Origin: Dyadobacter sp. SG02
Lineage (GTDB): Bacteria; Bacteroidota; Bacteroidia; Cytophagales; Spirosomataceae
Assembly: GCF_900109045.1 (NCBI RefSeq)
Contig: NZ_FNYL01000006.1
Location: 372,001 to 436,000, forward strand
Length of the DNA: 64,000 bases
Reading direction: 5' to 3'
Part shown: positions 33,477 through 41,510 of the stretch, one piece after another
How positions within the stretch are numbered: the first letter of the stretch is position 1
Layout of the letters: each line of letters starts with the position of its first letter
Notes under the pieces: model-generated
Told to the model about the DNA's origin: nothing
The model's input: the letters and a program-made list of their open reading frames with translations, nothing else
Database searches by the model: none
Made by a program: the position numbers and the translations under genes

Positions 33477-33553
33477 ACGGTGGTACGAAGAAAAAGGATG
33501 GTACTTGGGCCGGGTAGTGGTGGTACACTTCCGGCCTTTTTTACGGTGGTACG
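33477..33553. repeat. Repeated TGGTAC and hairpin between fecR and susC (locus 2)
   Basis: TGGTAC occurs at 33481, 33499, 33521 and 33547; the outer two are part of the longer identical ACGGTGGTACG (33477-33487 and 33543-33553). Within the same stretch GGCCGG (33508-33513) pairs with CCGGCC (33531-33536). On the transcribed minus strand the hairpin has no T run after it, so it more likely stabilises or processes the message or binds a regulator than terminates. Confidence 0.6.
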
Positions 33554-33587
33554 GACGGGTTCATAAGTTCATGGGCAGTATTAAGGA

Positions 33588-34613
33588 TTATTCACAGGGT
33601 TCACCGTTAATGATAATGTTATTGTCTGAAATAGTGTAACTTACTTCGAGCGAAGTGCAGAGGATTTCGAGAATACCGGGGAACGCCTGTGACTCGAAAT
33701 TGGCCGTCAGGCCGCATCGGGCGAGGGCGGGGTTCGCGAGTGAGATCGATACATTGAAGCGTTTTTCGAGCTGTTCGATCACCTTGTTCAAAGGTGTTTC
33801 TTCAAATACGATGGTCACCGGCTCGTAAATCTCCTTTTTGGCTTGCAGCGGCGACGTTTTTGAAATCAGGCGTTTGGAATCGAGCTCGAATAACGCCTGC
33901 TGTTGCGGTTTCAGAATTACTTCCTGCCTGTCGAACGTCTCGCCGGCCGCAGTCACCTGTACGCTGCCCGTCACCACATCTACCTGGAACTTCTTCTGGC
34001 TTTCGATCGCCTTCACGTTGAAGCTCGTACCCAGGACGCGAATAATCATTTCCCCGCTTTTGATATTGAATGGACGTGTTTTGTCCTTTTTTACATCAAA
34101 AAAACCTTCCCCCGAAAAGATGACGAACCGCTTGTTGGTGGCAAATGCGGTATGGTACTCGATGACCGCGTTCGGGTGCATGGATACGACGCTGCCATCC
34201 GGAAGCTGGTGCCGGACAATCTGCCTGCCCGTATTTTTGAAAGTGGTTACCGGTAATGCTTTCGACGGATCGGTTCCCAGTCCTTTGATCGTCACTTCCG
34301 GTAATCGTACGGTTTTCAGGTTTCCGGCAAGGAAAATGCCCAACGCAACGAGTATCGATGCCGCGATCCCCGCCAGCCAATGCCATGGCAAACGTTTCAC
34401 AGGCCGCTCTTCCACCATGTTCAGTTCCTGACGGATATTCCCGAATGCCGCATGTCGTATTTCCTCCTGTTCTGCATCGGGCAAATGATCGAGGTAGCGG
34501 GGCTCGCCTTGCAGCGACGCATACCAGGCTTCGACGATTGCTTTTTCTGCGTCGGTGCATTCACCGGACAGGTATTTTTCGAGTAATGCGGGCGGAATAC
34601 CGTTTGGCTTCAT
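33588..34613 (-). CDS. FecR family anti-sigma factor (locus 2)
   Basis: A 341-residue inner-membrane anti-sigma protein. The cytoplasmic N-terminus (about 1-78) begins LLEKYLSGECTDAEKAIVEAWYA, a common FecR start. One membrane segment (about 80-100, HWLAGIAASILVALGIFLAG) is followed by the FecR domain (about 125-225; QLPDGSVVSMHPNAVIEY, FVIFSGEGFFDVKKDKTRPFNI) and DUF4974 (about 265-341; ETPLNKVIEQLEKRFNVSISL). It sits between its ECF sigma gene (71 bp upstream) and susC. It should read out the STN domain of the locus 2 receptor. Confidence 0.95.
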   Translation of the reverse strand: MKPNGIPPALLEKYLSGECTDAEKAIVEAWYASLQGEPRYLDHLPDAEQEEIRHAAFGNIRQELNMVEERPVKRLPWHWLAGIAASILVALGIFLAGNLKTVRLPEVTIKGLGTDPSKALPVTTFKNTGRQIVRHQLPDGSVVSMHPNAVIEYHTAFATNKRFVIFSGEGFFDVKKDKTRPFNIKSGEMIIRVLGTSFNVKAIESQKKFQVDVVTGSVQVTAAGETFDRQEVILKPQQQALFELDSKRLISKTSPLQAKKEIYEPVTIVFEETPLNKVIEQLEKRFNVSISLANPALARCGLTANFESQAFPGILEILCTSLEVSYTISDNNIIINGEPCE

Positions 34614-34684
34614 GAGATCGGGGATGTTGTCATCCGGGAAGTCGCGCGCCGAAAGGGTAACCCTTAGTTGTTTTGGAAATTTTT

Positions 34685-35272
34685 TTAAAATGAAGAGAAA
34701 AGGATCAGTGCGCAGATCATATGCTCCTTCAAATGCTCTTTCAGGATGCGCAATGCCTTGGTAATGTGCTGCTCGACCGTCTTTTCGGAAATGTTGAGCT
34801 GCTCGCCGATCTGTTTATTGGAAAAACCCTGACGGCTCAGTGTGAAAACTTCGTGGCACTTCGGGGAAAGCAAATGCAGGCCTTCTTCGTAGCGGTTTTG
34901 CAGGTCGGAGGCGAGGGTAGGCTGGTCGGCAAACTCCGAAATTTCGCTGCGATGGATCTCCCACTGCCCATAATGGTGCTGACGGGTGTATTCTTTCCGG
35001 TAGAAAGATATGATCAGCCGCTTGGCAATTGTAAAAAGAAATGAACGGCCGCATAGCACCTGGTTCTGGCGACGTTGCTGCCAGAGGCTGACAAAAAGTT
35101 CCTGGACAATTTCCTGCGCCGTAAACCGGTCGTTCACTTTCGAGTAAGCGTAATTGAACAGGGTTTTGAAGTAGCGGTCGTACAGTTCCGCGAAGGCCAG
35201 CTCATCGTCCTGCTCACCGATCAGCGCAAGGATATTTTCATCGGAACAGGTAGCGTAAAAGTTGTTCATCAT
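34685..35272 (-). CDS. ECF RNA polymerase sigma factor (locus 2)
   Basis: A 195-residue ECF sigma factor of the SusCD-linked type. Region 2: FAELYDRYFKTLFNYAYSKV and AQEIVQELFVSLWQQR; region 4: LSPKCHEVFTLSRQGFSNKQIGEQLNISEKTVEQHITKALRIL. The last residues (MICALILFSSF) are hydrophobic, as in the sigma factor of locus 1. It heads the sigma-fecR-susC-susD-phosphoesterase set. I find no TAnnTTTG box directly upstream on the minus strand. Confidence 0.95.
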   Translation of the reverse strand: MMNNFYATCSDENILALIGEQDDELAFAELYDRYFKTLFNYAYSKVNDRFTAQEIVQELFVSLWQQRRQNQVLCGRSFLFTIAKRLIISFYRKEYTRQHHYGQWEIHRSEISEFADQPTLASDLQNRYEEGLHLLSPKCHEVFTLSRQGFSNKQIGEQLNISEKTVEQHITKALRILKEHLKEHMICALILFSSF

Positions 35273-35491
35273 GAAGATAGCCTTTTAATAATCTGATTAT
35301 TTCGCTGAGAAGCGGTACAAAATTCGTACTTAAATTTGTGACTTAACTCTTTAAACTGATTAAGTATTCTCGTACTTTTTTTTACTTTCTTAACATAAAC
35401 TTAACATTTTCCGGGAATCCTCCTGGAAATATTTTGTAACTAGTTGTTGAGTTAGTGCCTGAATGACAATACTTCTACGACGCCACATTCA

Positions 35492-36199
35492 ATGAATAAC
35501 TATCCCCAGGCCTCCCGCATCCTCGTGGCCATCGACTGTATCATTTTCGGATTTGACGGAAAGGATATCAAACTGCTGTTGATCAAAAGGAATTTTGAAC
35601 CCGAAAAAGGCAAATGGTCGCTGATGGGCGGCTTCATGAATGCCGACGAAGACCTGGCCGACGGCGCGGTGCGCATTCTCTATAATCTCACGGGCCTCAA
35701 AGACATTTATGTAGAACAGCTCGAAACCTTTGGCAAAGCCGATCGCGATCCGGGCGAGCGCACGGTTTCCGTCGTATTTTTTGCATTGATCAAAATCGAC
35801 GACCACGATTCGGAGGCCGTTAAAAGCCATAATGCGTCCTGGATCACGCTCGATGCCCGTCCGAAACTGATATTCGACCACGAACAAATGGTGAGCAGGG
35901 CCATCGAGCACCTCAAATACAATGCGGCCCTGCACCCGATCGGCTTCGAACTCCTGCCCGAACGCTTCACGATCCCGCAACTTCAAAAGCTTTACGAAGC
36001 CATTTACAACATCCCCATCGACCGTCGCAATTTCAGCCGAAAGCTGCTTTCCACCGGTCTGCTCATCGATACGGGGCAAAAAAACAATAATAGTGCTACC
36101 AAAAAGGCCACGCTTTACAAGCTGGACGCTGAGCGGTATAAAACGAAATTCCATTCGTTTTGGAATTTCATGCCGGATTCGATGAGGGTGAATGAGTGA
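35492..36199 (+). CDS. araR: Nudix-fold transcriptional regulator, AraR type
   Basis: A 235-residue regulator of the NrtR/AraR type, with an N-terminal Nudix domain (about 10-145) and a C-terminal winged helix (about 150-230, FTIPQLQKLYEAIYNIPIDRRNFSRKLLSTGLL). The Nudix box reads GGFMNADEDLADGAVRILYNLTG; the catalytic REUxEE glutamates are replaced, so it should bind but not hydrolyse its ligand. Its place directly before araBAD matches the L-arabinose regulator AraR described from Bacteroides thetaiotaomicron, which binds arabinose with the Nudix fold and represses the ara genes. A candidate operator lies at 36279-36300. Orthology is inferred from architecture and context. Confidence 0.88.
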   Translation: MNNYPQASRILVAIDCIIFGFDGKDIKLLLIKRNFEPEKGKWSLMGGFMNADEDLADGAVRILYNLTGLKDIYVEQLETFGKADRDPGERTVSVVFFALIKIDDHDSEAVKSHNASWITLDARPKLIFDHEQMVSRAIEHLKYNAALHPIGFELLPERFTIPQLQKLYEAIYNIPIDRRNFSRKLLSTGLLIDTGQKNNNSATKKATLYKLDAERYKTKFHSFWNFMPDSMRVNE

Positions 36200-36278
36200 A
36201 TAGTAAGCACGAAGGAGGGCCTTCGCGCCAGCTCGCTGCGCTCGCTTGAAATTTAAATTGTGTCAATACTACACTAAA

Positions 36279-36300
36279 AACAAATTTATTTATATTTGTT
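36279..36300. promoter_or_regulatory. Candidate AraR operator overlapping the araB -7 box
   Basis: AACAAAT-N8-ATTTGTT is a perfect 7-bp inverted repeat. Its right half overlaps the -7 box TATATTTG (36291-36298) of araB; the araB ATG is 59 bp further on. A protein bound here would block RNA polymerase, as expected for a repressor. The match to any published AraR motif was not tested. Confidence 0.6.
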
Positions 36301-36359
36301 AGGTGATAAGTTAAAATAAATGCGTCAAATTGGTCTGATAACATCCTAAACCGATATTT

Positions 36360-38024
36360 ATGAAAGAGAACTACGTCATCGGTATCGACTTCGGTACCGA
36401 CTCTGTGAGGGCATTGGTGGTGAATGCGGACACAGGCGCACAGGCGGGGACGGCCGTGCAGGAGTACCCTCGCTGGAAGCAGGGCAAATATTGTGATGCA
36501 GGCGTTTCGCAGTTCCGGCAGCACCCGCTGGATTACCTCGAAAGTCTGGAAAACGCCGTTCGCAACGCGCTGGACCAGGCTTCGCCGGCTGTGCGGCAAA
36601 ATGTGCGGGGTATTTCGGTGGATACGACCGGCTCTACGCCCGTTGCAGTGGACAGGAATGGTACGCCTCTGGCGCTACTTCCCGAATTTGCCGAGAATCC
36701 GAACGGCATGTTTATCCTCTGGAAAGACCATACTGCCAATGCGGAATCCGAAGAGATCAACCGGCTCGCGCACAGTTATGATATTGATTTTACCAAATAT
36801 GTAGGCGGTATCTACTCGTCGGAATGGTTTTGGGCTAAAATCCTGCGTACGCTGCGCGTGGACGAAGCCGTACGCGAGCAGGCATTCTCCTGGGTGGAGC
36901 ATTGCGACTGGATTTCGGCCGAGCTTACCGGCATTACCGACCCGCTGCAATTGAAACGCTCGCGCTGCGCGGCGGGCCACAAGGCGCTCTGGCATCAGGA
37001 TTTCGACGGGCTGCCTTCCAATGCATTTTTCAAAGAGCTCGATCCGCTGCTCGACGGCCTCCGCGACAGGCTTTTCGCCGATACCGCTACTTCCGATCAG
37101 CCAATGGGCACGATTTCCAAAGAATGGGCCGCAAAATTGGGCATTCCTGCGGACGCGGTCATAGGCGTGGGCGCGTTCGACGCGCATATGGGGGCGGTAG
37201 GCGCGCTCATCGAGCCGTATTCATTATGTAAGGTCATCGGTACTTCTACCTGCGACATGCTGGTGGCGCCGAACGAGGAGGTCGGGCATTTGCTGATCAA
37301 AGGCATTTGCGGTCAGGTGGATGGCTCCATTGTACCTGGAATGCTGGGTATGGAGGCAGGGCAATCGGCTTTCGGGGATATTTATGCGTGGTTTTCGAAG
37401 CTGATCATCGAACCCGTCCGCACCTTGCTGGGCGAGGAAGAAGCCGCAAAACTTTCACAGAAACTGATCCCGCATCTTGCAGAACAAGCAGCGAAACTGC
37501 CTGTTACTGAAAAAGACATTATCGCCATCGACTGGCTGAATGGCCGTCGCACGCCCGACGCGAAGCATACACTCAAAGGCGGCCTGCTTGGCCTGAACCT
37601 GGCCAGCGACAGCGCCCGCATTTTCAAAGCATTGGTGGAAGCGACCGCCTATGGTTCGAAAGCGATCGTCGAGCGTTTCCGGAATGAGGGTGTGCCGATT
37701 CACCAGGTAATCGCGATCGGCGGGGTGGCGAAAAAATCTGCATTTGTCATGCAAACGCTGGCCGACGTGCTCAACATGCCTATTAAAGTAGCGGCCTCCG
37801 AGCAGGCTTGCGCATTGGGCGCGGCGATGTTCGCGTCGGTGGCGGCTGGGGTGCATTCCGATTTGCAGCTTGCGCAGGACGCAATGAGTTCCGGTTTTGA
37901 TGCCGTGTACCAGCCACGAGAAGCGCAATCGGCAGTATATCAGCAGCTTTATCAGAAATACCTCGAAGCCGGGGCTTATATCGAAAATGATTTTTTACAT
38001 AAAGCACATTTAGAACTCACCTGA
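36360..38024 (+). CDS. araB: Ribulokinase
   Basis: A 554-residue FGGY-family kinase that phosphorylates L-ribulose to L-ribulose 5-phosphate. The N-terminal ATPase fold starts [18 protein letters not shown]; further motifs are [23 protein letters not shown], the FGGY signature 1 region with EWFWAKILR and [11 protein letters not shown], and the C-terminal nucleotide site [20 protein letters not shown]. Length fits bacterial AraB. Its stop overlaps the araA start by one base (TGATG), so they are translationally coupled. It is first of the araBAD operon, downstream of the Nudix regulator. Confidence 0.97.
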   Translation: MKENYVIGIDFGTDSVRALVVNADTGAQAGTAVQEYPRWKQGKYCDAGVSQFRQHPLDYLESLENAVRNALDQASPAVRQNVRGISVDTTGSTPVAVDRNGTPLALLPEFAENPNGMFILWKDHTANAESEEINRLAHSYDIDFTKYVGGIYSSEWFWAKILRTLRVDEAVREQAFSWVEHCDWISAELTGITDPLQLKRSRCAAGHKALWHQDFDGLPSNAFFKELDPLLDGLRDRLFADTATSDQPMGTISKEWAAKLGIPADAVIGVGAFDAHMGAVGALIEPYSLCKVIGTSTCDMLVAPNEEVGHLLIKGICGQVDGSIVPGMLGMEAGQSAFGDIYAWFSKLIIEPVRTLLGEEEAAKLSQKLIPHLAEQAAKLPVTEKDIIAIDWLNGRRTPDAKHTLKGGLLGLNLASDSARIFKALVEATAYGSKAIVERFRNEGVPIHQVIAIGGVAKKSAFVMQTLADVLNMPIKVAASEQACALGAAMFASVAAGVHSDLQLAQDAMSSGFDAVYQPREAQSAVYQQLYQKYLEAGAYIENDFLHKAHLELT

Positions 38025-39514
38025 TGCTTGATTTAAAACAGTTTGAAGTCTGGTTTATCACCGGAAGTCAGCATTTGTACGGCGAGGAAACGCTCCGCCA
38101 GGTCGATGAGCATTCAGCCATCATCGCCCGTTACCTCGACGAGGCCCCGCAGGTACCTGTGCGGGTGATTTTCAAGCCGGTCGTTAAGTCGCCGGACGAA
38201 ATCTATAACATCATCCAGGAGGCCAACAGCGCGGTGAATTGCATTGGTATCGTGGCCTGGATGCACACTTTTTCCCCCGCCAAAATGTGGATCCGCGGCT
38301 TGCAGATCCTGCAAAAGCCCTTATTGCATTTGCATACCCAATACAACCGGGACATTCCCTGGGCCGAAATCGATATGGATTTCATGAACCTGAACCAGTC
38401 GGCGCACGGCGATCGCGAGTTCGGTTTCATGATGACGCGTATGCGCCTGAACCGCAAGGTCATCGTCGGGCATTGGCAGCAGCAACACGTAGTGGAAGGC
38501 CTGGGGCAATGGGCGAGGGTAGCGGCCGGGCGTCATGATCTGAAAGGGGCCAAATTCGTTCGTTTCGGCGATAATATGCGCGAGGTAGCAGTTACCGACG
38601 GGGATAAAGTTGCCGCGGAAATGACTTTCGGTTTTTCGGTGAATACTTATGCGGTAGGAGATCTGGTAGCGGTGATCGACCAGGTTTCGGATGCCGAAAT
38701 TACTGCATTGACCGACGAATATGCCGATGCGTACCAACTCGCTTCCGGCCTTGAAAACGGCGGGCAGCGCCACCAGGCATTGCGCGATGCTGCGAAAATT
38801 GAGTTAGGTTTGAAATACTTCCTCAAAGACGGCAATTTCAAAGGCTATACCAATACTTTTGAAGACCTGCACGGCATGAAACAGCTGCCGGGTATCGGCT
38901 CGCAACGCATGATGGCGGCGGGTTACGGCTACGCGGGTGAGGGGGATTGGAAGACGTCGGCGATGGTACGCGCATTGAAGGTAATGGCCAGCGGCCTGCC
39001 GGGCGGTAACTCGTTTATGGAGGATTATACTTATCATTTTAATCCGTCCAACAACCTCGTACTCGGCTCGCATATGCTCGAAATATGTCCAAGCATTGCC
39101 AAAGGCAAGCCTTCGGTTGAAGTACACGCATTGGGGATAGGAGGGAAGGACGATCCCGTGCGTCTGGTATTCAATGCACCAGCGGGGCCGGCATTGAATG
39201 TCTCACTCGTGGATATGGGCAACCGTTTCCGATTGCTGGTGAATGAGGTGGAGGCTGTCGAAGCGACGGAACAACTGCCGAAACTGCCGGTAGCACGCGT
39301 ACTTTGGAAGCCGCAACCGGATATGCAAACGGGCTGTGCAGCCTGGATTTATGCCGGTGGCGCGCACCATACCGCATTCAGCCAGAACCTGACGACGGAA
39401 CATATCGAAACGTTTGCCGAAATGGTAGGCGTGGAACTGGTTGTGATCGATAAAAATACCACGCTGCGCCAGCTGAAAAACGAGCTGCGTTGGAGCGAAG
39501 CCTATTACCGCTAA
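38024..39514 (+). CDS. araA: L-arabinose isomerase
   Basis: A 496-residue L-arabinose isomerase (L-arabinose to L-ribulose, Mn2+-dependent, cytoplasmic). It begins [20 protein letters not shown], the near-invariant AraA start. Further marks are [56 protein letters not shown] with the metal Glu, MEDYTYHF with the second metal Glu, and SHMLEICPS. All active-site residues are present and the length is standard. It overlaps araB by one base and ends 6 bp before araD. Confidence 0.98.
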   Translation: MLDLKQFEVWFITGSQHLYGEETLRQVDEHSAIIARYLDEAPQVPVRVIFKPVVKSPDEIYNIIQEANSAVNCIGIVAWMHTFSPAKMWIRGLQILQKPLLHLHTQYNRDIPWAEIDMDFMNLNQSAHGDREFGFMMTRMRLNRKVIVGHWQQQHVVEGLGQWARVAAGRHDLKGAKFVRFGDNMREVAVTDGDKVAAEMTFGFSVNTYAVGDLVAVIDQVSDAEITALTDEYADAYQLASGLENGGQRHQALRDAAKIELGLKYFLKDGNFKGYTNTFEDLHGMKQLPGIGSQRMMAAGYGYAGEGDWKTSAMVRALKVMASGLPGGNSFMEDYTYHFNPSNNLVLGSHMLEICPSIAKGKPSVEVHALGIGGKDDPVRLVFNAPAGPALNVSLVDMGNRFRLLVNEVEAVEATEQLPKLPVARVLWKPQPDMQTGCAAWIYAGGAHHTAFSQNLTTEHIETFAEMVGVELVVIDKNTTLRQLKNELRWSEAYYR

Positions 39515-39520
39515 TCTGAA

Positions 39521-40225
39521 ATGTCAAAATATCAATATCTTAAAGAGCAGGTTTACGAGGCCAATATGGAAATCCCCCGGGAGGAACTGGCGATCGTAAC
39601 CTTTGGAAATGTCAGCGGTATCGACCGCGCCGCCGGCGTGGTCGCGATCAAACCCAGCGGCATGCCTTATCACCGGCTGAAAGTGGAGGACATTGTAGTC
39701 GTGGACCTGGATAATGCATTGGTGGAAGGCAGTATGCGGCCATCGTCGGATACGAAAACGCATACTTTGCTTTACAAGAGCTTCCCCACGATCGGGGGCG
39801 TGTGTCATACGCATTCTACGTACGCGGTAGCGTGGGCGCAGGCGATCCGGCCTATCCCGAACCTGGGAACGACCCATGCGGATCATCTGACCTGTTCGGT
39901 CCCGGTGACGGAAGTGATGTCCGACGAAATGATCCGGCGTGATTACGAGCACGAAACCGGTAACCAGATCCTCGATTTGTTTGCGAAGGAAAAGCTGAGT
40001 TATGAAGAGGTGGAAATGGTGCTGGTGGCCTGCCACGGGCCATTTACCTGGGGGAAGGACCCGGCGAAGGCCATCTATAATTCAATCGTGCTGGAAGAGG
40101 TAGCGAAAATGGCTTACCTGACGTTGCAGATCAATCCATCGGCTGCGGCAATCAAGCAGAGCCTGTGCGACAAGCATTATTTCAGGAAGCACGGCAAGGA
40201 TGCCTACTACGGGCAAGGCTGCTGA
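39521..40225 (+). CDS. araD: L-ribulose-5-phosphate 4-epimerase
   Basis: A 234-residue class II aldolase-fold enzyme that converts L-ribulose 5-phosphate to D-xylulose 5-phosphate, the last step into the pentose phosphate pathway. Diagnostic are FGNVSGIDRAAGVVAIKPSG (phosphate site), SSDTKTHTLLY, the zinc motif HTHSTYAVAWAQA and the third zinc His near CHGPFTWGKD. The C-terminus HYFRKHGKDAYYGQ is typical of AraD. It closes the araBAD operon; a weak hairpin with eight T follows at its stop codon. Confidence 0.97.
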   Translation: MSKYQYLKEQVYEANMEIPREELAIVTFGNVSGIDRAAGVVAIKPSGMPYHRLKVEDIVVVDLDNALVEGSMRPSSDTKTHTLLYKSFPTIGGVCHTHSTYAVAWAQAIRPIPNLGTTHADHLTCSVPVTEVMSDEMIRRDYEHETGNQILDLFAKEKLSYEEVEMVLVACHGPFTWGKDPAKAIYNSIVLEEVAKMAYLTLQINPSAAAIKQSLCDKHYFRKHGKDAYYGQGC

Positions 40226-40248
40226 AACGAGCTGATTCAGTTTTTTTT
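40222..40248 (+). terminator. Weak terminator after araBAD
   Basis: CTGAA-N9-TTCAG followed by eight T starts at the araD stop codon. The stem has only five pairs, but the T run is strong. The same DNA contains the stop codon of the convergent 50-residue gene. Confidence 0.5.
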
Positions 40249-40389
40249 GCTCCCGGACTTACGGCTGGCGATGTTGCGCATTTGCTGCAATGCCTCCTGG
40301 CGGGTCATCGCTTTTTCGTTGGACTTGGCTTCTTCGATGGCGTCTTTGGAGAAGCGACCTTTCAGCAGGTTATATATCGTGAAAATCAT
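40237..40389 (-). CDS. Small hypothetical protein, 50 residues
   Basis: MIFTIYNLLKGRFSKDAIEE begins this 50-residue frame, which continues with Lys- and Ala-rich sequence containing AMTRQEALQQM and ends with the basic tail SRKSGSKKN. It is predicted helical and cationic. Support for a real gene: ATG start, a perfect -7 box 41 bp upstream (40430-40437, minus), position in otherwise empty DNA, and codon use (GCC, AAG, CGC) like the neighbours. No family recognised; cytoplasmic. Confidence 0.55.
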   Translation of the reverse strand: MIFTIYNLLKGRFSKDAIEEAKSNEKAMTRQEALQQMRNIASRKSGSKKN

Positions 40390-40429
40390 GTCGTTTATAC
40401 TGGTAGGGGCGGGTAACCCATTGTTTACC

Positions 40430-40437
40430 CAAATTTA
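40430..40437 (-). promoter_or_regulatory. -7 box TAAATTTG for the 50-residue gene
   Basis: Perfect TAnnTTTG on the minus strand, 40 bp before the ATG at 40389. It lies between that gene and the terminator of the next upstream gene. Confidence 0.5.
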
Positions 40438-40452
40438 ACAAACAACCTGCTA

Positions 40453-40490
40453 TAAAAAAAGAGCTGCCGGTGTTCCCATGCACCGGCAGC
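40453..40490 (-). terminator. Strong intrinsic terminator
   Basis: A perfect 10-bp stem GCTGCCGGTG / CACCGGCAGC with an 8-nt loop, followed on the minus strand by a T run. It serves the 62-residue gene at 40532-40720 and separates it from the 50-residue gene. Confidence 0.9.
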
Positions 40491-40531
40491 CTGATCTTAA
40501 AACGTTGAGTATAATGAGTGCTTTTCGCAAT

Positions 40532-40720
40532 TCAGGACAAAGCCTCTTTGCGTAGTTTTCTGCCTGGGTGAAATTCGTCCTGTATCCAGCGTACAAAATT
40601 GTGGGAGTTAGTTTTGTAAATCTCCATCGATAGGGGCTTGATACCACTGAACTCAACCTCTTTAACGTACTGTGCGTGCAATTTCAAAATCTCGGCCAGG
40701 GTTTTGCTATCAGTTTTCAT
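40532..40720 (-). CDS. Small hypothetical protein, 62 residues
   Basis: A soluble protein of 62 residues, MKTDSKTLAEILKLHAQYVK at its start, with a middle part PLSMEIYKTNSHNFVRWIQ and a basic C-terminus (HPGRKLRKEALS). No recognised family. It is supported by its ATG, the lack of any competing gene, and a textbook terminator 41 bp after its stop. A different frame covering the same DNA (40450-40656) runs through the terminator and is not credible. Confidence 0.55.
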   Translation of the reverse strand: MKTDSKTLAEILKLHAQYVKEVEFSGIKPLSMEIYKTNSHNFVRWIQDEFHPGRKLRKEALS

Positions 40721-41114
40721 TAAAACATTGTGTTAAGGTTTACACTGGTTGTCGGACAGTTTGCAATAAGAACGTACCCGACCCTTTGTAAAATCTTTTA
40801 ATATTTGAAAAATCATATTCTTGATTTGAAACCTTATAGTTCGGTTTGGCATATAGCGTTCTTCCGGCACATTGTTTCGAGCAATGGCCGTTCGGATTGT
40901 TACATTATAGGACAATTTGTGGAGGTGTGTTAAATGACGCCCGTTAGCTTATTGGCTTGACAATCAGCGGATAGAGAGGTTTTTTGACAATTAGCGCTTC
41001 AAAAATGCACACGAAAGGCCTTTTTAGGTCACACACGGCTGCAAACCCAGGACAGGCTGGTAGGCGGCATGTCCAGTTACTTTAATCTCCTAAAAAAATT
41101 ATACTACAAGCGTT
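40721..41114. other. Intergenic region, 394 bp, no supported gene
   Basis: AT-rich DNA between the 62-residue gene and the end of the receiver gene. It contains the direct repeat TTGACAATYAGCG at 40957-40969 and 40984-40996 (27 bp from start to start). A 60-codon minus-strand frame at 40733-40915 has no supporting feature. No tRNA, terminator or promoter consensus was recognised. Confidence 0.6.
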
Positions 41115-41504
41115 TTAGATTGCCAGCTTCTTTTTAAGGAAAGGAATTTCCAATGGCTTCGGTAAGAGGTCGATAATATGCTCGCTGGCTTTGGCTTTTT
41201 CGATATCACGCGTGTCGATGGTCGAAGAAAGCATAAATATCCTGATTTTCTGCCGGAGGGCATCCGGTAGCCGATCGAATTCGTCGATGAACTCGAAGCC
41301 GTTCATGTCGGGCATCTGGAGATCGAGCAGAATGATGATATCCGGGAGGCTGTCGGCCTGGCCGATGAGGTGTTTGAGGGCGTCGCGCGCCGAGTTGAAG
41401 GTTCTGACTGAATTCGTAATCCCGCTTTTGATCAATAACTTTTCGTAGATGAACAGGTCGAATGCGCTGTCATCTATCAAAAAGAAGTTAAGCAGTGGCT
41501 CCAT
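41115..41504 (-). CDS. Single-domain response regulator (receiver)
   Basis: A 129-residue CheY-like receiver with no output domain. The acidic pair DD (11-12), phosphorylation site Asp61 (LLDLQMPDMNGFEF), SST at 93-95 and Lys116 in PKP are in place, so phosphotransfer should work. It is the last gene of the five-gene operon that starts at 47787, 6 bp after the hybrid kinase gene. It probably acts as a phospho-relay or binds a protein target. Confidence 0.93.
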   Translation of the reverse strand: MEPLLNFFLIDDSAFDLFIYEKLLIKSGITNSVRTFNSARDALKHLIGQADSLPDIIILLDLQMPDMNGFEFIDEFDRLPDALRQKIRIFMLSSTIDTRDIEKAKASEHIIDLLPKPLEIPFLKKKLAI

Positions 41505-41510
41505 GTCGGG

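Noticed and set aside
40450..40656. 68-codon minus-strand frame
   Set aside because: It reads through the strong terminator at 40453-40490; the overlapping 62-residue gene ends properly before it.
40733..40915. 60-codon minus-strand frame; the inner MIFQILKDFTKGRV faintly resembles the start of the 50-residue protein at 40389
   Set aside because: The similarity is too short, and there is no promoter box or terminator; it is left as non-coding.
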